From assembly GCA_964494345.1 (NCBI GenBank), contig CAZBSI010000002.1, positions 248,001 through 312,000 of the forward strand: a stretch of 64,000 nt of DNA. Direction: 5' to 3'. A program made the translations under genes and the position numbers. Origin of the DNA: DTKD01 sp964494345 (GTDB lineage: Bacteria > Armatimonadota > UBA5829). Position 1 is the stretch's first letter. Each line of letters opens with the position of its first letter. The notes under the pieces are model-generated. The model had not been told where the DNA came from. It worked only from the letters and a program-made list of their open reading frames with translations, and made no database searches. This document shows positions 8,396 through 18,000 of the stretch, one piece after another.

Positions 8396-9319
8396 ATGAG
8401 TTCAGTAGCCAACCGCGATAAAACCAAGACCCTCATACTGTTTCTGACCCCGGCCGTTGTGTTATACACGGTGTTTTTCCTGTTTCCGATGGTGCAGGCG
8501 TTTTATATCGCCATGTTCAAGTGGAGCGGGATTTCGCAGAACCGGCAGTTTGTCGGTTTAGCGAACTTCCAAAAACTGCTGGGATTCGATTCGTCCGGCG
8601 GCCAGATGGTGCCGAGAGACCCGTTGTTCTGGAAAGCGCTGCTGCACAACTTCGAGTTTATGCTGATTTCACTGGTTGTGGTTATCCCGTTGGCGCTGTT
8701 TTTCGGCAGCGTTTTGAGCAGGAAAGTCTGTGGATCGGGGACTTACAGAGCGGTTTTTCTATTTCCTAATATGATCTCCGTCGTGGCGGTGGCTGTGCTG
8801 TGGTCGTTTGTATATCACCCGCAGTTCGGCATTCTGAATCTGGTTGTTCAGAGAATGGGGATCACACCCCCGCAGAATGGCTGGCTCGGCGAGCCTAATA
8901 CCGCGCTTATCTGTATGATAGTGACCAGTATATGGTACGGTTTGGGATTTTATATCGTGCTGCTGCTGGCGGGCATACAGAGTATTCCAAACTCATACTA
9001 CGAAGCTGCTTCAATCGACGGAGCCGGAAGCTGGCAGCAGTTCATCGGCATCACAATCCCGCTGGTGTGGGATATTCTGAAGCTGGCTATCGTATATCTG
9101 ATTATTAACACCATAAATATCTTCGGGCTTGTCTACGTGATGACCGACTCACATCCTACCGAGCACACGCATACGCTGCTGACTTATCTCTATCAAAAAG
9201 CGTTCAGCGAAAGTGACTTCGGCTATGCGACGGCGATCGGGGTAGTGGTCTTTGTGCTTATATTTACCATTTCGTTAGGTTCGCTACGGCTGATGAAACG
9301 AGAGGCGGTGGAACTGTGA
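8396..9319 (+). CDS. Sugar ABC transporter permease, first subunit
   Basis: A 307-residue inner-membrane protein of the MalF/UgpA/MsmF type with six main hydrophobic segments. The cytoplasmic EAA loop that docks to the ATPase reads EAASIDGAGSWQQFIGITIP, around residues 202-221. It lies downstream of the binding protein and overlaps the second permease by 4 nt or less. The start ATG has only a weak, distant purine stretch (AGAGGG about 18 nt upstream). Transport specificity unknown. Confidence 0.9.
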   Translation: MSSVANRDKTKTLILFLTPAVVLYTVFFLFPMVQAFYIAMFKWSGISQNRQFVGLANFQKLLGFDSSGGQMVPRDPLFWKALLHNFEFMLISLVVVIPLALFFGSVLSRKVCGSGTYRAVFLFPNMISVVAVAVLWSFVYHPQFGILNLVVQRMGITPPQNGWLGEPNTALICMIVTSIWYGLGFYIVLLLAGIQSIPNSYYEAASIDGAGSWQQFIGITIPLVWDILKLAIVYLIINTINIFGLVYVMTDSHPTEHTHTLLTYLYQKAFSESDFGYATAIGVVVFVLIFTISLGSLRLMKREAVEL

Positions 9320-10188
9320 TGACAGTCGGCAAGAAACCTAAAAACGCCTCTCGCGTAAAACGAACCCCGATCAGAAGCGGACTTCTGCAGGTGGTGCTGG
9401 TTATCTACTCGGCGATCGTCATCTACCCGATGGCCTGGCTGTTGCTCGCGTCCTTAAAAGGCTCCCGCGAGATATTCGAGCATCCGTGGTCGCTTCCGAA
9501 AGCCCTGCAATGGAGCAATTTTTCTGAAGCGTGGCACGGGGCCAAAGTAGGTGAATGCTTCGGCAATAGCGTCTTTGTGACCGTGCTGTCTATGTTCTTT
9601 ATCCTGTTTATCGGGGCGATGGCCGCCTACGCACTCGCGAGATTCACGTTCAAAGGCAGAGATGTGATGTCCGCGGTCTTTATGAGCGGGATGATGTTTC
9701 CGGTGTTTCTCGGAATCGTGCCGCTTTACCTGCTGCTGGCGAATTTCGGCATGCTGGATAACTACTACGGCCTGATCACGGTGTATGTGGCGTTTTCCCT
9801 TTCGTTTACGATATTTGTGCTGACCGGCTTCTTTAAGACGCTGCCGCATGAGCTTGCCGAGGCTGGAATGATAGATGGCTGCTCCAGCTTCACAGTGTTC
9901 TGGCGGATTATGCTGCCTCTGGCGAAACCGGGGCTGATTGCTGCCGGGATATTCAATTTCTTCGGCATCTGGAACGAGTTCCCGCTGGCGTTGGTGATCA
10001 TATCCAAAGAGAGCCTGCGCACTTTGCCGCTCGGCATTCAGAACCTGCTTATGGTCGAGCACTACCAGGCCAACTGGGGTGCGCTGTTTGCTGGGCTGGT
10101 GATAGTGATGCTGCCGACTCTGATCGTATATCTGATCTTCCAGCGGCAGATCACCGAAGGTTTGACTGCGGGCGCGTTAAAAGGTTAG
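9319..10188 (+). CDS. Sugar ABC transporter permease, second subunit
   Basis: A 289-residue permease of the MalG/UgpE/MsmG type. The EAA loop ELAEAGMIDGCSSFTVFWRI is at about 177-196, with six predicted membrane helices. ATG 9319 overlaps the stop of the first permease (TGATG), with an in-frame GTG three bases earlier as an alternative. It pairs with that permease to form the heterodimeric channel. No ATP-binding subunit follows; the next gene is on the opposite strand and its stop lies 1 nt away. Confidence 0.9.
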   Translation: MTVGKKPKNASRVKRTPIRSGLLQVVLVIYSAIVIYPMAWLLLASLKGSREIFEHPWSLPKALQWSNFSEAWHGAKVGECFGNSVFVTVLSMFFILFIGAMAAYALARFTFKGRDVMSAVFMSGMMFPVFLGIVPLYLLLANFGMLDNYYGLITVYVAFSLSFTIFVLTGFFKTLPHELAEAGMIDGCSSFTVFWRIMLPLAKPGLIAAGIFNFFGIWNEFPLALVIISKESLRTLPLGIQNLLMVEHYQANWGALFAGLVIVMLPTLIVYLIFQRQITEGLTAGALKG

Positions 10189-10189
10189 A

Positions 10190-10804
10190 TCACTCGAACT
10201 GCTTTTTGAACTCGGCGAACTCCTGCATCAGGGCCTCCACTTGCGCTTCGAGTAGCTCGACACGGTCTCGCAGGCTTTCGGGTGCGGTTTCGACCTCGGC
10301 TGACGCGCCGCTGAGCAGATGAACATATCTATTCTCCTTATGACCGGGGCTGCGTGGCAGCCGGGCGACCATCGGAGATTCCTTTGAGGCCAGGCCCTCA
10401 AGTATCTGCTCGACTTCGGATAGCTCGTCAAATGAATGAATGCGCTCGGTGCGCTGCCTTATCTCGCCAGGGGTCTGCGCTCCGCGCAGCATCAAAACGC
10501 ACATAACTGCATTTTCCGCAGCCGTCAGCCCGAGTTTATCGGCCATATAATTATCATATTTCAGCACCCGGCTGTCTTTGCGGTCGCAGACTATCACCAG
10601 GTCCTTCTCAATAAGGCTGTCCAGCGCCTCTCGCACCTCGTCCTCGTCGTATGAAACCACCGGGTCACGGTTCGTCTTTTGATTGCACGCCAGCACCAGC
10701 GAGTTTAGAGTTAGAGGATAATACTCCGGGGTAGTCGCTTCCTTTTCAACGAGTGAGCCGAGAACCCGAATCTCCGGCTCAGATAACAAGAAATCCATTT
10801 CCAT
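10190..10804 (-). CDS. yceH: YceH family (DUF480) protein
   Basis: A 204-residue protein matching the YceH/DUF480 family along its length. It opens with LSEPEIRVLGSLVEKEATTP and contains PLTLNSLVLACNQKTNR, EALDSLIEKDLV, VMCVLMLRGAQTPGEIR and a C-terminal coiled segment (LRDRVELLEAQVEALMQEF). The fold is a pair of winged helices. The physiological role is poorly known, and DNA binding has been proposed for relatives. Two in-frame ATGs lie six bases apart, and the internal one (10798) has the better spacing to AAGG. Convergent with the ABC operon. Confidence 0.88.
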   Translation of the reverse strand: MEMDFLLSEPEIRVLGSLVEKEATTPEYYPLTLNSLVLACNQKTNRDPVVSYDEDEVREALDSLIEKDLVIVCDRKDSRVLKYDNYMADKLGLTAAENAVMCVLMLRGAQTPGEIRQRTERIHSFDELSEVEQILEGLASKESPMVARLPRSPGHKENRYVHLLSGASAEVETAPESLRDRVELLEAQVEALMQEFAEFKKQFE

Positions 10805-10857
10805 CTACCTTTCAATTTCTAAAGCCGCGTGCAGCTCGATCTTATCTCTATTATGCC

Positions 10858-10899
10858 AAAAAATCGGCCCGGATCAAGTCCTAGTCCTGACCCGGGCCG
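10858..10899 (-). terminator. Intrinsic terminator of the first C39-like gene
   Basis: A CGGCCCGG-type stem closes with its complement (10865-10899), with one mismatch. On the minus strand it is followed by six T residues. The same element recurs at 15021-15055 behind the paralogue. Confidence 0.8.
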
Positions 10900-10924
10900 T
10901 AAGGTTGTTTCTGTCTATATTAAA

Positions 10925-13900
10925 TTATGGCTGCGAAAGGTCGCTCGCGCCTCGAATGACCAGCGCCGGAGCATAGTTCTTGCCGATGGCTTCGAGAGTG
11001 ATTATACCTGTCACAGCAACCATGCCACTGGCAGGAGGAGTGACGTATCCACACCGAACCAGAATACCGTAACCTCCATTACCGTCGCCGATTTTGCAGC
11101 CGTCGTCGAGATAGAAGACCTTATTCTGGGGATCGGATATGTCCCTGCTCACGACCTGACCCGACAGCCTGGCCAACAGGCCGGCGTTATACAGGCCAGA
11201 GGTCAGGGTCGAACCCGGAGTGAAATCAGAAGGAGAGTTGCCACCGACCGATTTGGTGACCATAAACAGCGCACCAGGAACAGCGGCAACGCCAGACTTC
11301 TCGACATAAGACGCAGTCAATAACCTCTGAGAGCCCGACTCGGTGAGACCAAGCGTACCCTCAACGTTGACTACGTCGCCCGGCTGAACGCTGGCACTGG
11401 ATACAACCAGCACACCGGCGGTGCGATTGGGTTCCTCCATATAGAACCCACCGGCAACTTTAGCAGTAACGATCTTGCCATGCAGCCAGCGCACCTCCCC
11501 GTCCTCAAGAGGCCAGAGGTCGCTGATCTTATTGGCTTCAGGAGTAGCCTGATATCCGTAAGGCCCAAGGTTCAGGGTTCCGTTTTCGACGTTCTCCCCG
11601 TTATAGCCCTTCACGTGCAGGTAGTATTGACCAGTCGCAGGGGCTTCGAGAATCAAGTCACCGGAGTCCCAAACTTCTTCAGAACCAGTCCACGTATGAG
11701 TCGGGCTGGTGTCCCAGGCGTAGAGATACTTGGCCAGCGTGCCGCTCTTGAATCCGCCTACTGCGGTAAACGTAATGTCAGGCGATGCGGAAGTAGAGCC
11801 CTCCGCACGGTTACTGGTCACGTTTGACTTGCTCGGTGGAACAGACAGGGTCCACTTGGTAGCAGCCGCGGTCGGCGAGCTGTCGAGTGAACCGTTGAAC
11901 GCCTTGGCCGTTCGAGTATAAGCCGTGTTCGGAACAAGGCCAGTCTCGTCCATGTTAACCACGCTGCCGGAGCCGTTGGCAACAGGGGCAGAGGCGACGA
12001 TAGCCTGAGCCGCGTTGACCACCTTGAATCCAACCTCGTTGTTGGACTTGTCAGTTACCTTCCATCGAATGGAAGTCGTAGACAAAGTCTGGGCCGCGCC
12101 CATGGTCGGCGCAACCGGAGGTGCTGCATACATAGCGCAGTCGTCGAACCAGCCCGGATTGTTGACCCGATAGTGGAAACCGTAAGCAACCATATTCAGG
12201 CCGATTTCCTGCGTATCCAAAGTTCTCTCGACAGAGCCGACCAGCGTGCCGTCGATATAGTACTTAACCTCGTTGCCGGCGCCTGTGTATGGTGTGAAGT
12301 CTATGGTGAACTTATGCCAACCAGCAGTTCGCTCCTTGCAGTTTGCAAGAGGCCAATACCAACCAGTGCAACCGGCTCCGCAGACCTTATAATATCCGCC
12401 GCTGTAGGAAGCCAGAGAACCCGGATCGGCATTGTAAGTGCCGAGGTAGTAAATTGCCTTGGGTGATCCATTGCTGTCTACGCAACGAACCTGCAATCCC
12501 TGCCTGCTACTGTGCACCTTGACGTCAGTTGAAGTGATGAACGAGACATCGTCCATATAGTAATAGTAGTCTTTGGTAGCGTTCAGATACATATTCTGGC
12601 CGATTTGTATTTTTGTTGCGCCAGTAGGCACGGTTCCGGTCAGTGTATATGTATGCCAGGCATTGTCCAGTGTGATAGCCTTGGTGTTCTCGGAGCCGAT
12701 GATCGCCCCAGAGCTGTTCAGGAACTTGACGAACACATACGGAGCCGTCCCCCATGTGCCTTCATTGGCCAGTCTCATACTCAGCTTGAGTGTATAAGCC
12801 TCACCCACGGCAAAACCGCCGGTGAACTCCTTATAAGCGCCGCCCTGCCATCCGCCGTCCTTAATTCGCAGGCACTTACCGCTGGTGCCGCCTGAAATCG
12901 TGTCAAAAACAGCCCAGGCGTTAGGCATACCTGCCCAACCCTCGGTGCCTTCCTCGAACTGACCAATATATCCCAGTCCGGATCCATCAAAGAACCAGCT
13001 TTCGAACTTGGCTGTGCCAAATGGGACATCAAATGTGTGGCCGGTCAAACAGCCTTGCAAGCCATTGGCGTTATCCACGGTTTTGATCGCTTTGACCCCT
13101 GGGAATTGCGCGTGATTATGGCTATCATCCACCAGCACCGCAGGGTTAGGCCCAGGCATTGAGCCCTCGACCAACGCCTGCCAGTAGTTAAGATTAGCAA
13201 ACCCGTCCTGGAAAATCGGGACGTCGGCTATCTGAGTTGTGGCAGTCGCGGTGTTCGACGCGCCTGATACATTGCCTGCATTGTCATATGCCTTCACGGT
13301 ATAACTATATGAGCTATTCGATGTCAGGCCATTATCGGAATAAGAAGTAGACGCAGTTCGGCCGATCTCAGAGCCGCCGCGATAGACTATGTAACCCGCC
13401 AAACCAGCCCCGCCGGAGTCTGTTGAGGCACTCCAAGCCAAATTGATCTGGCTCGGGGAGATGGCGTTTGCCGTCAGATTAGTCGGTGCTGTCGGCGCGG
13501 TCTTGTCTGTGGAGGCAAGTGAGAAGTTTTGTGTGGCAGTCGCCCCCGCAGTCACCGTGACGCTTGCCGTCTGGGTCTCAAAGCCTGCCCTGCTGGCAGT
13601 CAACGTCTTTGCGCCGGGAGCAAGGCCGGATATGGTATAAACTCCCGAAGCGTTGGTAGTAGCCGTTGGCCCTCCGGTAACCGCAACTGTCGCCCCCGAC
13701 ACTGGATCGTTATTATATGAATTGCGAACCGTGCCGGTTATATTGCCCGTAGCCGCCTTGACTGTAATCGTCCAGGTGATTTCAGGCCCGAACCAGGTCG
13801 AGTTACTCTGCACCAGTTTATACTTTTCCGTATATGTGCCTGGTGTGGTCGGAGCCTTAATAATAAACGAAAATCGCCCGGTCTGATTTGTTGCCACAGA

Positions 13901-14878
13901 GGTTTGGTCAACATCGGAAGGTCTGGTATTGTTGATCCAGTTTGCGGAGTTATAGAACGGGCTGACTCGGTTGGCCGGGCTGGAGGTGCCTATGCAGGTA
14001 GCGGAGTGTGTCCAGGTTCCGGTGCCAGTGTTCTTAAACTCAGCCCACACAACCGCCGTTTCTCCAGCGGTAATGGTAGACGGATACGATTGATTGACAT
14101 AAGTCGCATTCCACGTCGGAGGAGGAGGCGCTGTTTTGTCATAAATGCGAATGCCATAACACGCCGCCGCCGGGGAGCCGTAACGCGCGTTGAGAGTCGT
14201 GCTGTCGCCGTAGCCTGGGTCATTTATATAATAAGTCGATCCATTGCGTCCGGTGATGGTAACAAAGTGCATCCCGCCACGGCTGTTACGCACTTCGCAT
14301 ACAAGCGGTTTGCCCTCATCAAGATGCTGGTTGACTATGGTAAGATTGGCCGCTACTGTATTCCAGTTATAGCTTGCCACAAACTTTACCTTGCTTGAAT
14401 AACCGGCAGCCACGCTCCAGATAAGGTTGCATCCCCCAGAGTATCCGCCGTTGTTACGCAGCCAGGTATTGAGTGATGCTGGGTCGCAACTGACGCCGTG
14501 ATATGAAAAAACCATAGCCGTGCTGCACATCGCACATCCGGCATCACAGATAGTCAAGTTGCAGGTGCCGAGTTGATAATATCTCCACGGGCTCCAACAC
14601 TGGCCATACAACGGAACGGAATAGACATAATTCGCCCCAATCGATGACGCTTCTGCCTCGGCTTCTGCTGCGGCGATTTGCTCTGCAGTGAGCTTCTTTT
14701 CCGGTATCCAGACATCGCCGCGCTGTTCATATTCGTAGTCATCGCCGATGACCAACCCATCCTCTGCCACTAAAGCAAATGCAGATGAGGCACATATCAG
14801 CAAAAGTACAGCCCAAAGCAGAAAAACGCTGCACCATGCGGCACGCCATAGCGCCGACAAAGGCCCAATTTTACGCAT
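10925..14878 (-). CDS. Giant secreted C39-peptidase-like multidomain protein, copy 1
   Basis: A 1317-residue secreted protein. Order: signal peptide (1-35); papain-like C39_2 peptidase domain (about 65-240) with Gln in YGQCW, the nucleophile Cys in AGCAMCS (near 115), His in MHFVTITG (near 203) and Asp in INDPGYG (near 219); an NBR1-type Ig-like domain rich in Trp (255-372); carboxypeptidase-regulatory-like domain (378-455); FN3 (460-550); a lectin/CBM-like region (555-910); FN3-like domains (922-1110); and a tail of two OB-like modules (1120-1317). The predicted role is extracellular processing or binding, with the substrate unknown. GGAGG precedes the ATG by 5 nt. The downstream paralogue shares the architecture. 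Confidence 0.82.
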   Translation of the reverse strand: MRKIGPLSALWRAAWCSVFLLWAVLLLICASSAFALVAEDGLVIGDDYEYEQRGDVWIPEKKLTAEQIAAAEAEAEASSIGANYVYSVPLYGQCWSPWRYYQLGTCNLTICDAGCAMCSTAMVFSYHGVSCDPASLNTWLRNNGGYSGGCNLIWSVAAGYSSKVKFVASYNWNTVAANLTIVNQHLDEGKPLVCEVRNSRGGMHFVTITGRNGSTYYINDPGYGDSTTLNARYGSPAAACYGIRIYDKTAPPPPTWNATYVNQSYPSTITAGETAVVWAEFKNTGTGTWTHSATCIGTSSPANRVSPFYNSANWINNTRPSDVDQTSVATNQTGRFSFIIKAPTTPGTYTEKYKLVQSNSTWFGPEITWTITVKAATGNITGTVRNSYNNDPVSGATVAVTGGPTATTNASGVYTISGLAPGAKTLTASRAGFETQTASVTVTAGATATQNFSLASTDKTAPTAPTNLTANAISPSQINLAWSASTDSGGAGLAGYIVYRGGSEIGRTASTSYSDNGLTSNSSYSYTVKAYDNAGNVSGASNTATATTQIADVPIFQDGFANLNYWQALVEGSMPGPNPAVLVDDSHNHAQFPGVKAIKTVDNANGLQGCLTGHTFDVPFGTAKFESWFFDGSGLGYIGQFEEGTEGWAGMPNAWAVFDTISGGTSGKCLRIKDGGWQGGAYKEFTGGFAVGEAYTLKLSMRLANEGTWGTAPYVFVKFLNSSGAIIGSENTKAITLDNAWHTYTLTGTVPTGATKIQIGQNMYLNATKDYYYYMDDVSFITSTDVKVHSSRQGLQVRCVDSNGSPKAIYYLGTYNADPGSLASYSGGYYKVCGAGCTGWYWPLANCKERTAGWHKFTIDFTPYTGAGNEVKYYIDGTLVGSVERTLDTQEIGLNMVAYGFHYRVNNPGWFDDCAMYAAPPVAPTMGAAQTLSTTSIRWKVTDKSNNEVGFKVVNAAQAIVASAPVANGSGSVVNMDETGLVPNTAYTRTAKAFNGSLDSSPTAAATKWTLSVPPSKSNVTSNRAEGSTSASPDITFTAVGGFKSGTLAKYLYAWDTSPTHTWTGSEEVWDSGDLILEAPATGQYYLHVKGYNGENVENGTLNLGPYGYQATPEANKISDLWPLEDGEVRWLHGKIVTAKVAGGFYMEEPNRTAGVLVVSSASVQPGDVVNVEGTLGLTESGSQRLLTASYVEKSGVAAVPGALFMVTKSVGGNSPSDFTPGSTLTSGLYNAGLLARLSGQVVSRDISDPQNKVFYLDDGCKIGDGNGGYGILVRCGYVTPPASGMVAVTGIITLEAIGKNYAPALVIRGASDLSQP
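11511..12055. repeat. Perfect 545-bp direct repeat (copy of 15667-16211)
   Basis: Partner interval inside C39-like copy 1. It encodes FN3-like segments and the start of the tail module. Confidence 0.9.
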
Positions 14879-14939
14879 AACTTCCTCCCCACCAATTGGT
14901 TAGCAACTATTATAATGCAGGCATACTAAAACATTCTTT

Positions 14940-14969
14940 AGTATATGTACAGATTTCGGCGAAAGTCAA
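14940..14969 (-). promoter_or_regulatory. Promoter of C39-like copy 1
   Basis: On the minus strand: TTGACT (14969-14964), an 18-nt spacer, TATACT (14945-14940). The whole block is conserved at the paralogue (19113-19142). Confidence 0.65.
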
Positions 14970-15020
14970 GGCAGTTCGCAAAAAGAATGCGGGGTGTGAT
15001 GTGACAAAATCATGAATATT

Positions 15021-15055
15021 CGGCCCGGATCAAGTCCTAATACTGATCCGGGCCG
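15021..15055 (-). terminator. Terminator-like hairpin after C39-like copy 2
   Basis: A perfect CGGCCCGGATCA/TGATCCGGGCCG stem. Unlike its twin at 10865-10899 it lacks a T-run on the minus strand, so termination may be weaker or Rho-assisted. Confidence 0.6.
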
Positions 15056-15080
15056 CAAGGTTGTTTCTGTCTATATTAAA

Positions 15081-18000
15081 TTATGGCTGCGAGAGGTCGC
15101 TCGCGCCTCGAATGACCAGTGCCGGAACATAATTCTTGCCGATGGGTTCGAGAGTGATTATACCTGTCACAGCTACCATGCCACTGGCAGGAGGAGTGAC
15201 GTATCCACACCGAACCAGAATACCGTAACCTCCATTACCGTCGCCGATTTTGCAGCCGTCGTCGAGATAGAAGACCTTATTCTGGGGATCGGATATGTCC
15301 CTGCTCACGACCTGACCCGACAGCCTGGCCAACAGGCCGGCGTTATACAGGCCAGAGGTCAGGGTCGAACCCGGAGTGAAATCAGAAGGAGAGTTGCCAC
15401 CCACCGATTTGGTGACCATAAACAGCGCGCCAGGCACATTAGCAGCCCCGGTTTTCTCGACATAAGATGCCGTCAGCAACCTCTGAGAGCCGGACTCGGT
15501 GAGACCAAGCGTACCTTCAACATTGACTACGTCGCCGGGCTGCACGCTGGCACTGGATACAACCAGCACACCGGCGGTGCGATTGGGTTCCTCCATGTAG
15601 AACCCACCGGCAACTTTAGCAGTGACGATCTTGCCATGCAGCCAGCGCACCTCCCCGTCCTCAAGCGGCCAGAGGTCGCTGATCTTATTGGCTTCAGGAG
15701 TAGCCTGATATCCGTAAGGCCCAAGGTTCAGGGTTCCGTTTTCGACGTTCTCCCCGTTATAGCCCTTCACGTGCAGGTAGTATTGACCAGTCGCAGGGGC
15801 TTCGAGAATCAAGTCACCGGAGTCCCAAACTTCTTCAGAACCAGTCCACGTATGAGTCGGGCTGGTGTCCCAGGCGTAGAGATACTTGGCCAGCGTGCCG
15901 CTCTTGAATCCGCCTACTGCGGTAAACGTAATGTCAGGCGATGCGGAAGTAGAGCCCTCCGCACGGTTACTGGTCACGTTTGACTTGCTCGGTGGAACAG
16001 ACAGGGTCCACTTGGTAGCAGCCGCGGTCGGCGAGCTGTCGAGTGAACCGTTGAACGCCTTGGCCGTTCGAGTATAAGCCGTGTTCGGAACAAGGCCAGT
16101 CTCGTCCATGTTAACCACGCTGCCGGAGCCGTTGGCAACAGGGGCAGAGGCGACGATAGCCTGAGCCGCGTTGACCACCTTGAATCCAACCTCGTTGTTG
16201 GACTTGTCAGTGACTTTCCACCGAATGGAAGTCGTAGACAACGTCTGCGGTGTGCCCATGGTCGGCGCAACCGGAGGAGCGGCATACATCGCACAGTCGT
16301 CGAACCAGCCGACGTTGTTTACGCGATAATGGAAGCCATAAGCCACCATATTCAGACCGATGTTCTGAGTATCCTCAGTCCTCTCGATAGAGCCGACCAG
16401 AGTGCCGTCGATATAGTATTTAACCTCGTTGCCAGCACCTGTGTATGGCGTGAAGTCTATGGTGAACTTATGCCATCCAGGCGTTCGCTCAACACAATTT
16501 GCGAGAGGCCAATACCAGTTAGTGCAGCCGGCCCCGCAGACCTTATAATATCCGCCGCTGTAGGAGCCAAGCGAGCCAGGAGCAGCATTATAGGTTCCCA
16601 GATAGTAGATTGCCTTAGGCCCACCTGTAATCGGGTCTACGCACCGCACCTGCAAGCCCTGCCTGCTGCTGCGAGTCTTGACGTCGGTCGAACTGGTAAA
16701 CGACGATGTATCGACGTAGTAGCTATATGTCTTCGTAGCGTTCAGATACATGTTCTGGCCGACCCAGATCTTCGCCGTGCCGGCAGGAATCTCACCGGTA
16801 AGGGTATAGCCGTGCCAGGCGTTGTCCAGGGTGATGGCCTTGGTGTTCTCGGCGCCGATGATTGCCCCAGAGCTGTTCAGGAACCTGACGAACACATACG
16901 GCGCAGTTCCCCACGTACCTTCGTTTGCCAGTTTCACATAGCACTTAAACGTGTAGGCCTCCCCGGCAGCAAAGCCGCTGGTGAACTCCTTGCAAGAGCC
17001 GCCTTGCCATCCACCGTCAGTGACCTTCAGGCATTTGCCGCTCTGACCACCGGTTGTGGTCTCGAAAGTGGCATACGCACTGGGCATGCCCATCCAGCCC
17101 TCGGTGCTGCTCTCGAAGTTGCCGACATAGCCGATACCGGAACCATCGAAGAACCAGCTTTCGAACTTGGCCGTGCCGAACGGAATATCAAACGTATGGC
17201 CGCTCAGGCAGCCTTGCAGACCATTGGCCGAATCCACGGTTTTAATCGAGTTCACCCCGGCAAACTGGGCGTGATCGTGGTTTGTGCCGTCGTTGGCCAG
17301 CACAGCCGGGTTCGCACCGGGCATTGAGCCTTCGACCAGCGCCTGCCAGTAGTTAAGATTAGCAAACCCGTCCTGGAAAATAGGGACGGCGGCTATCTGG
17401 GTGGTGGCAGTCGCAGTGTTCGATGCGCCGGAGATGTTGCCGGCATTGTCGTATGCTTTCACAGTGTAGCTATAAGCCGTGTTCTGCGTAAGTCCGTTGT
17501 CGGAATAAGTCGTCGTGGCGACTCGTCCTATCTCGGAGCCGCCGCGATAGACTATATAGCCGGCCAATCCGGCCCCGCCGGAGTCCGTCGACGCACTCCA
17601 CGACAGATTGATCTGGCTCGGAGATACCGCGTTGGCAGCCAGATTAGTCGGTGCAGTCGGCGCGGTCTTGTCTGTGGAGACTAGTGAGAAGTTTTGTGTG
17701 GCAGTCACCCCCGCAGTCACCGTGACGTTTGCTGTCTGAGTGGCAAAGGCAGTTTTTGAGACCGTTAATGTCTTGGCTCCGGGAGCGAGTCCGGTTATGG
17801 TGTAGACGCCGGAAGCGTTAGTAGTAGCCGTTGGCCCTCCTGTGACTGCAACCGTCGCCCCTGAAATGGGATCATTATTATACGAATTGCGAATAGTTCC
17901 GGTAATGTTACCCGTGGCGGCTTTGACAGCTATCCACCATGTTACTTCCGGACCGAACCAGGAAGAATTGTTTTGAACCAGTCTGAACTTCTCGACATAA

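Noticed and set aside
15012..15983. 323-codon plus-strand frame in the C39-like copy 2 (and its 10829-11323 counterpart)
   Set aside because: It is antisense to the conserved tail and exists in both copies only because the DNA is duplicated.
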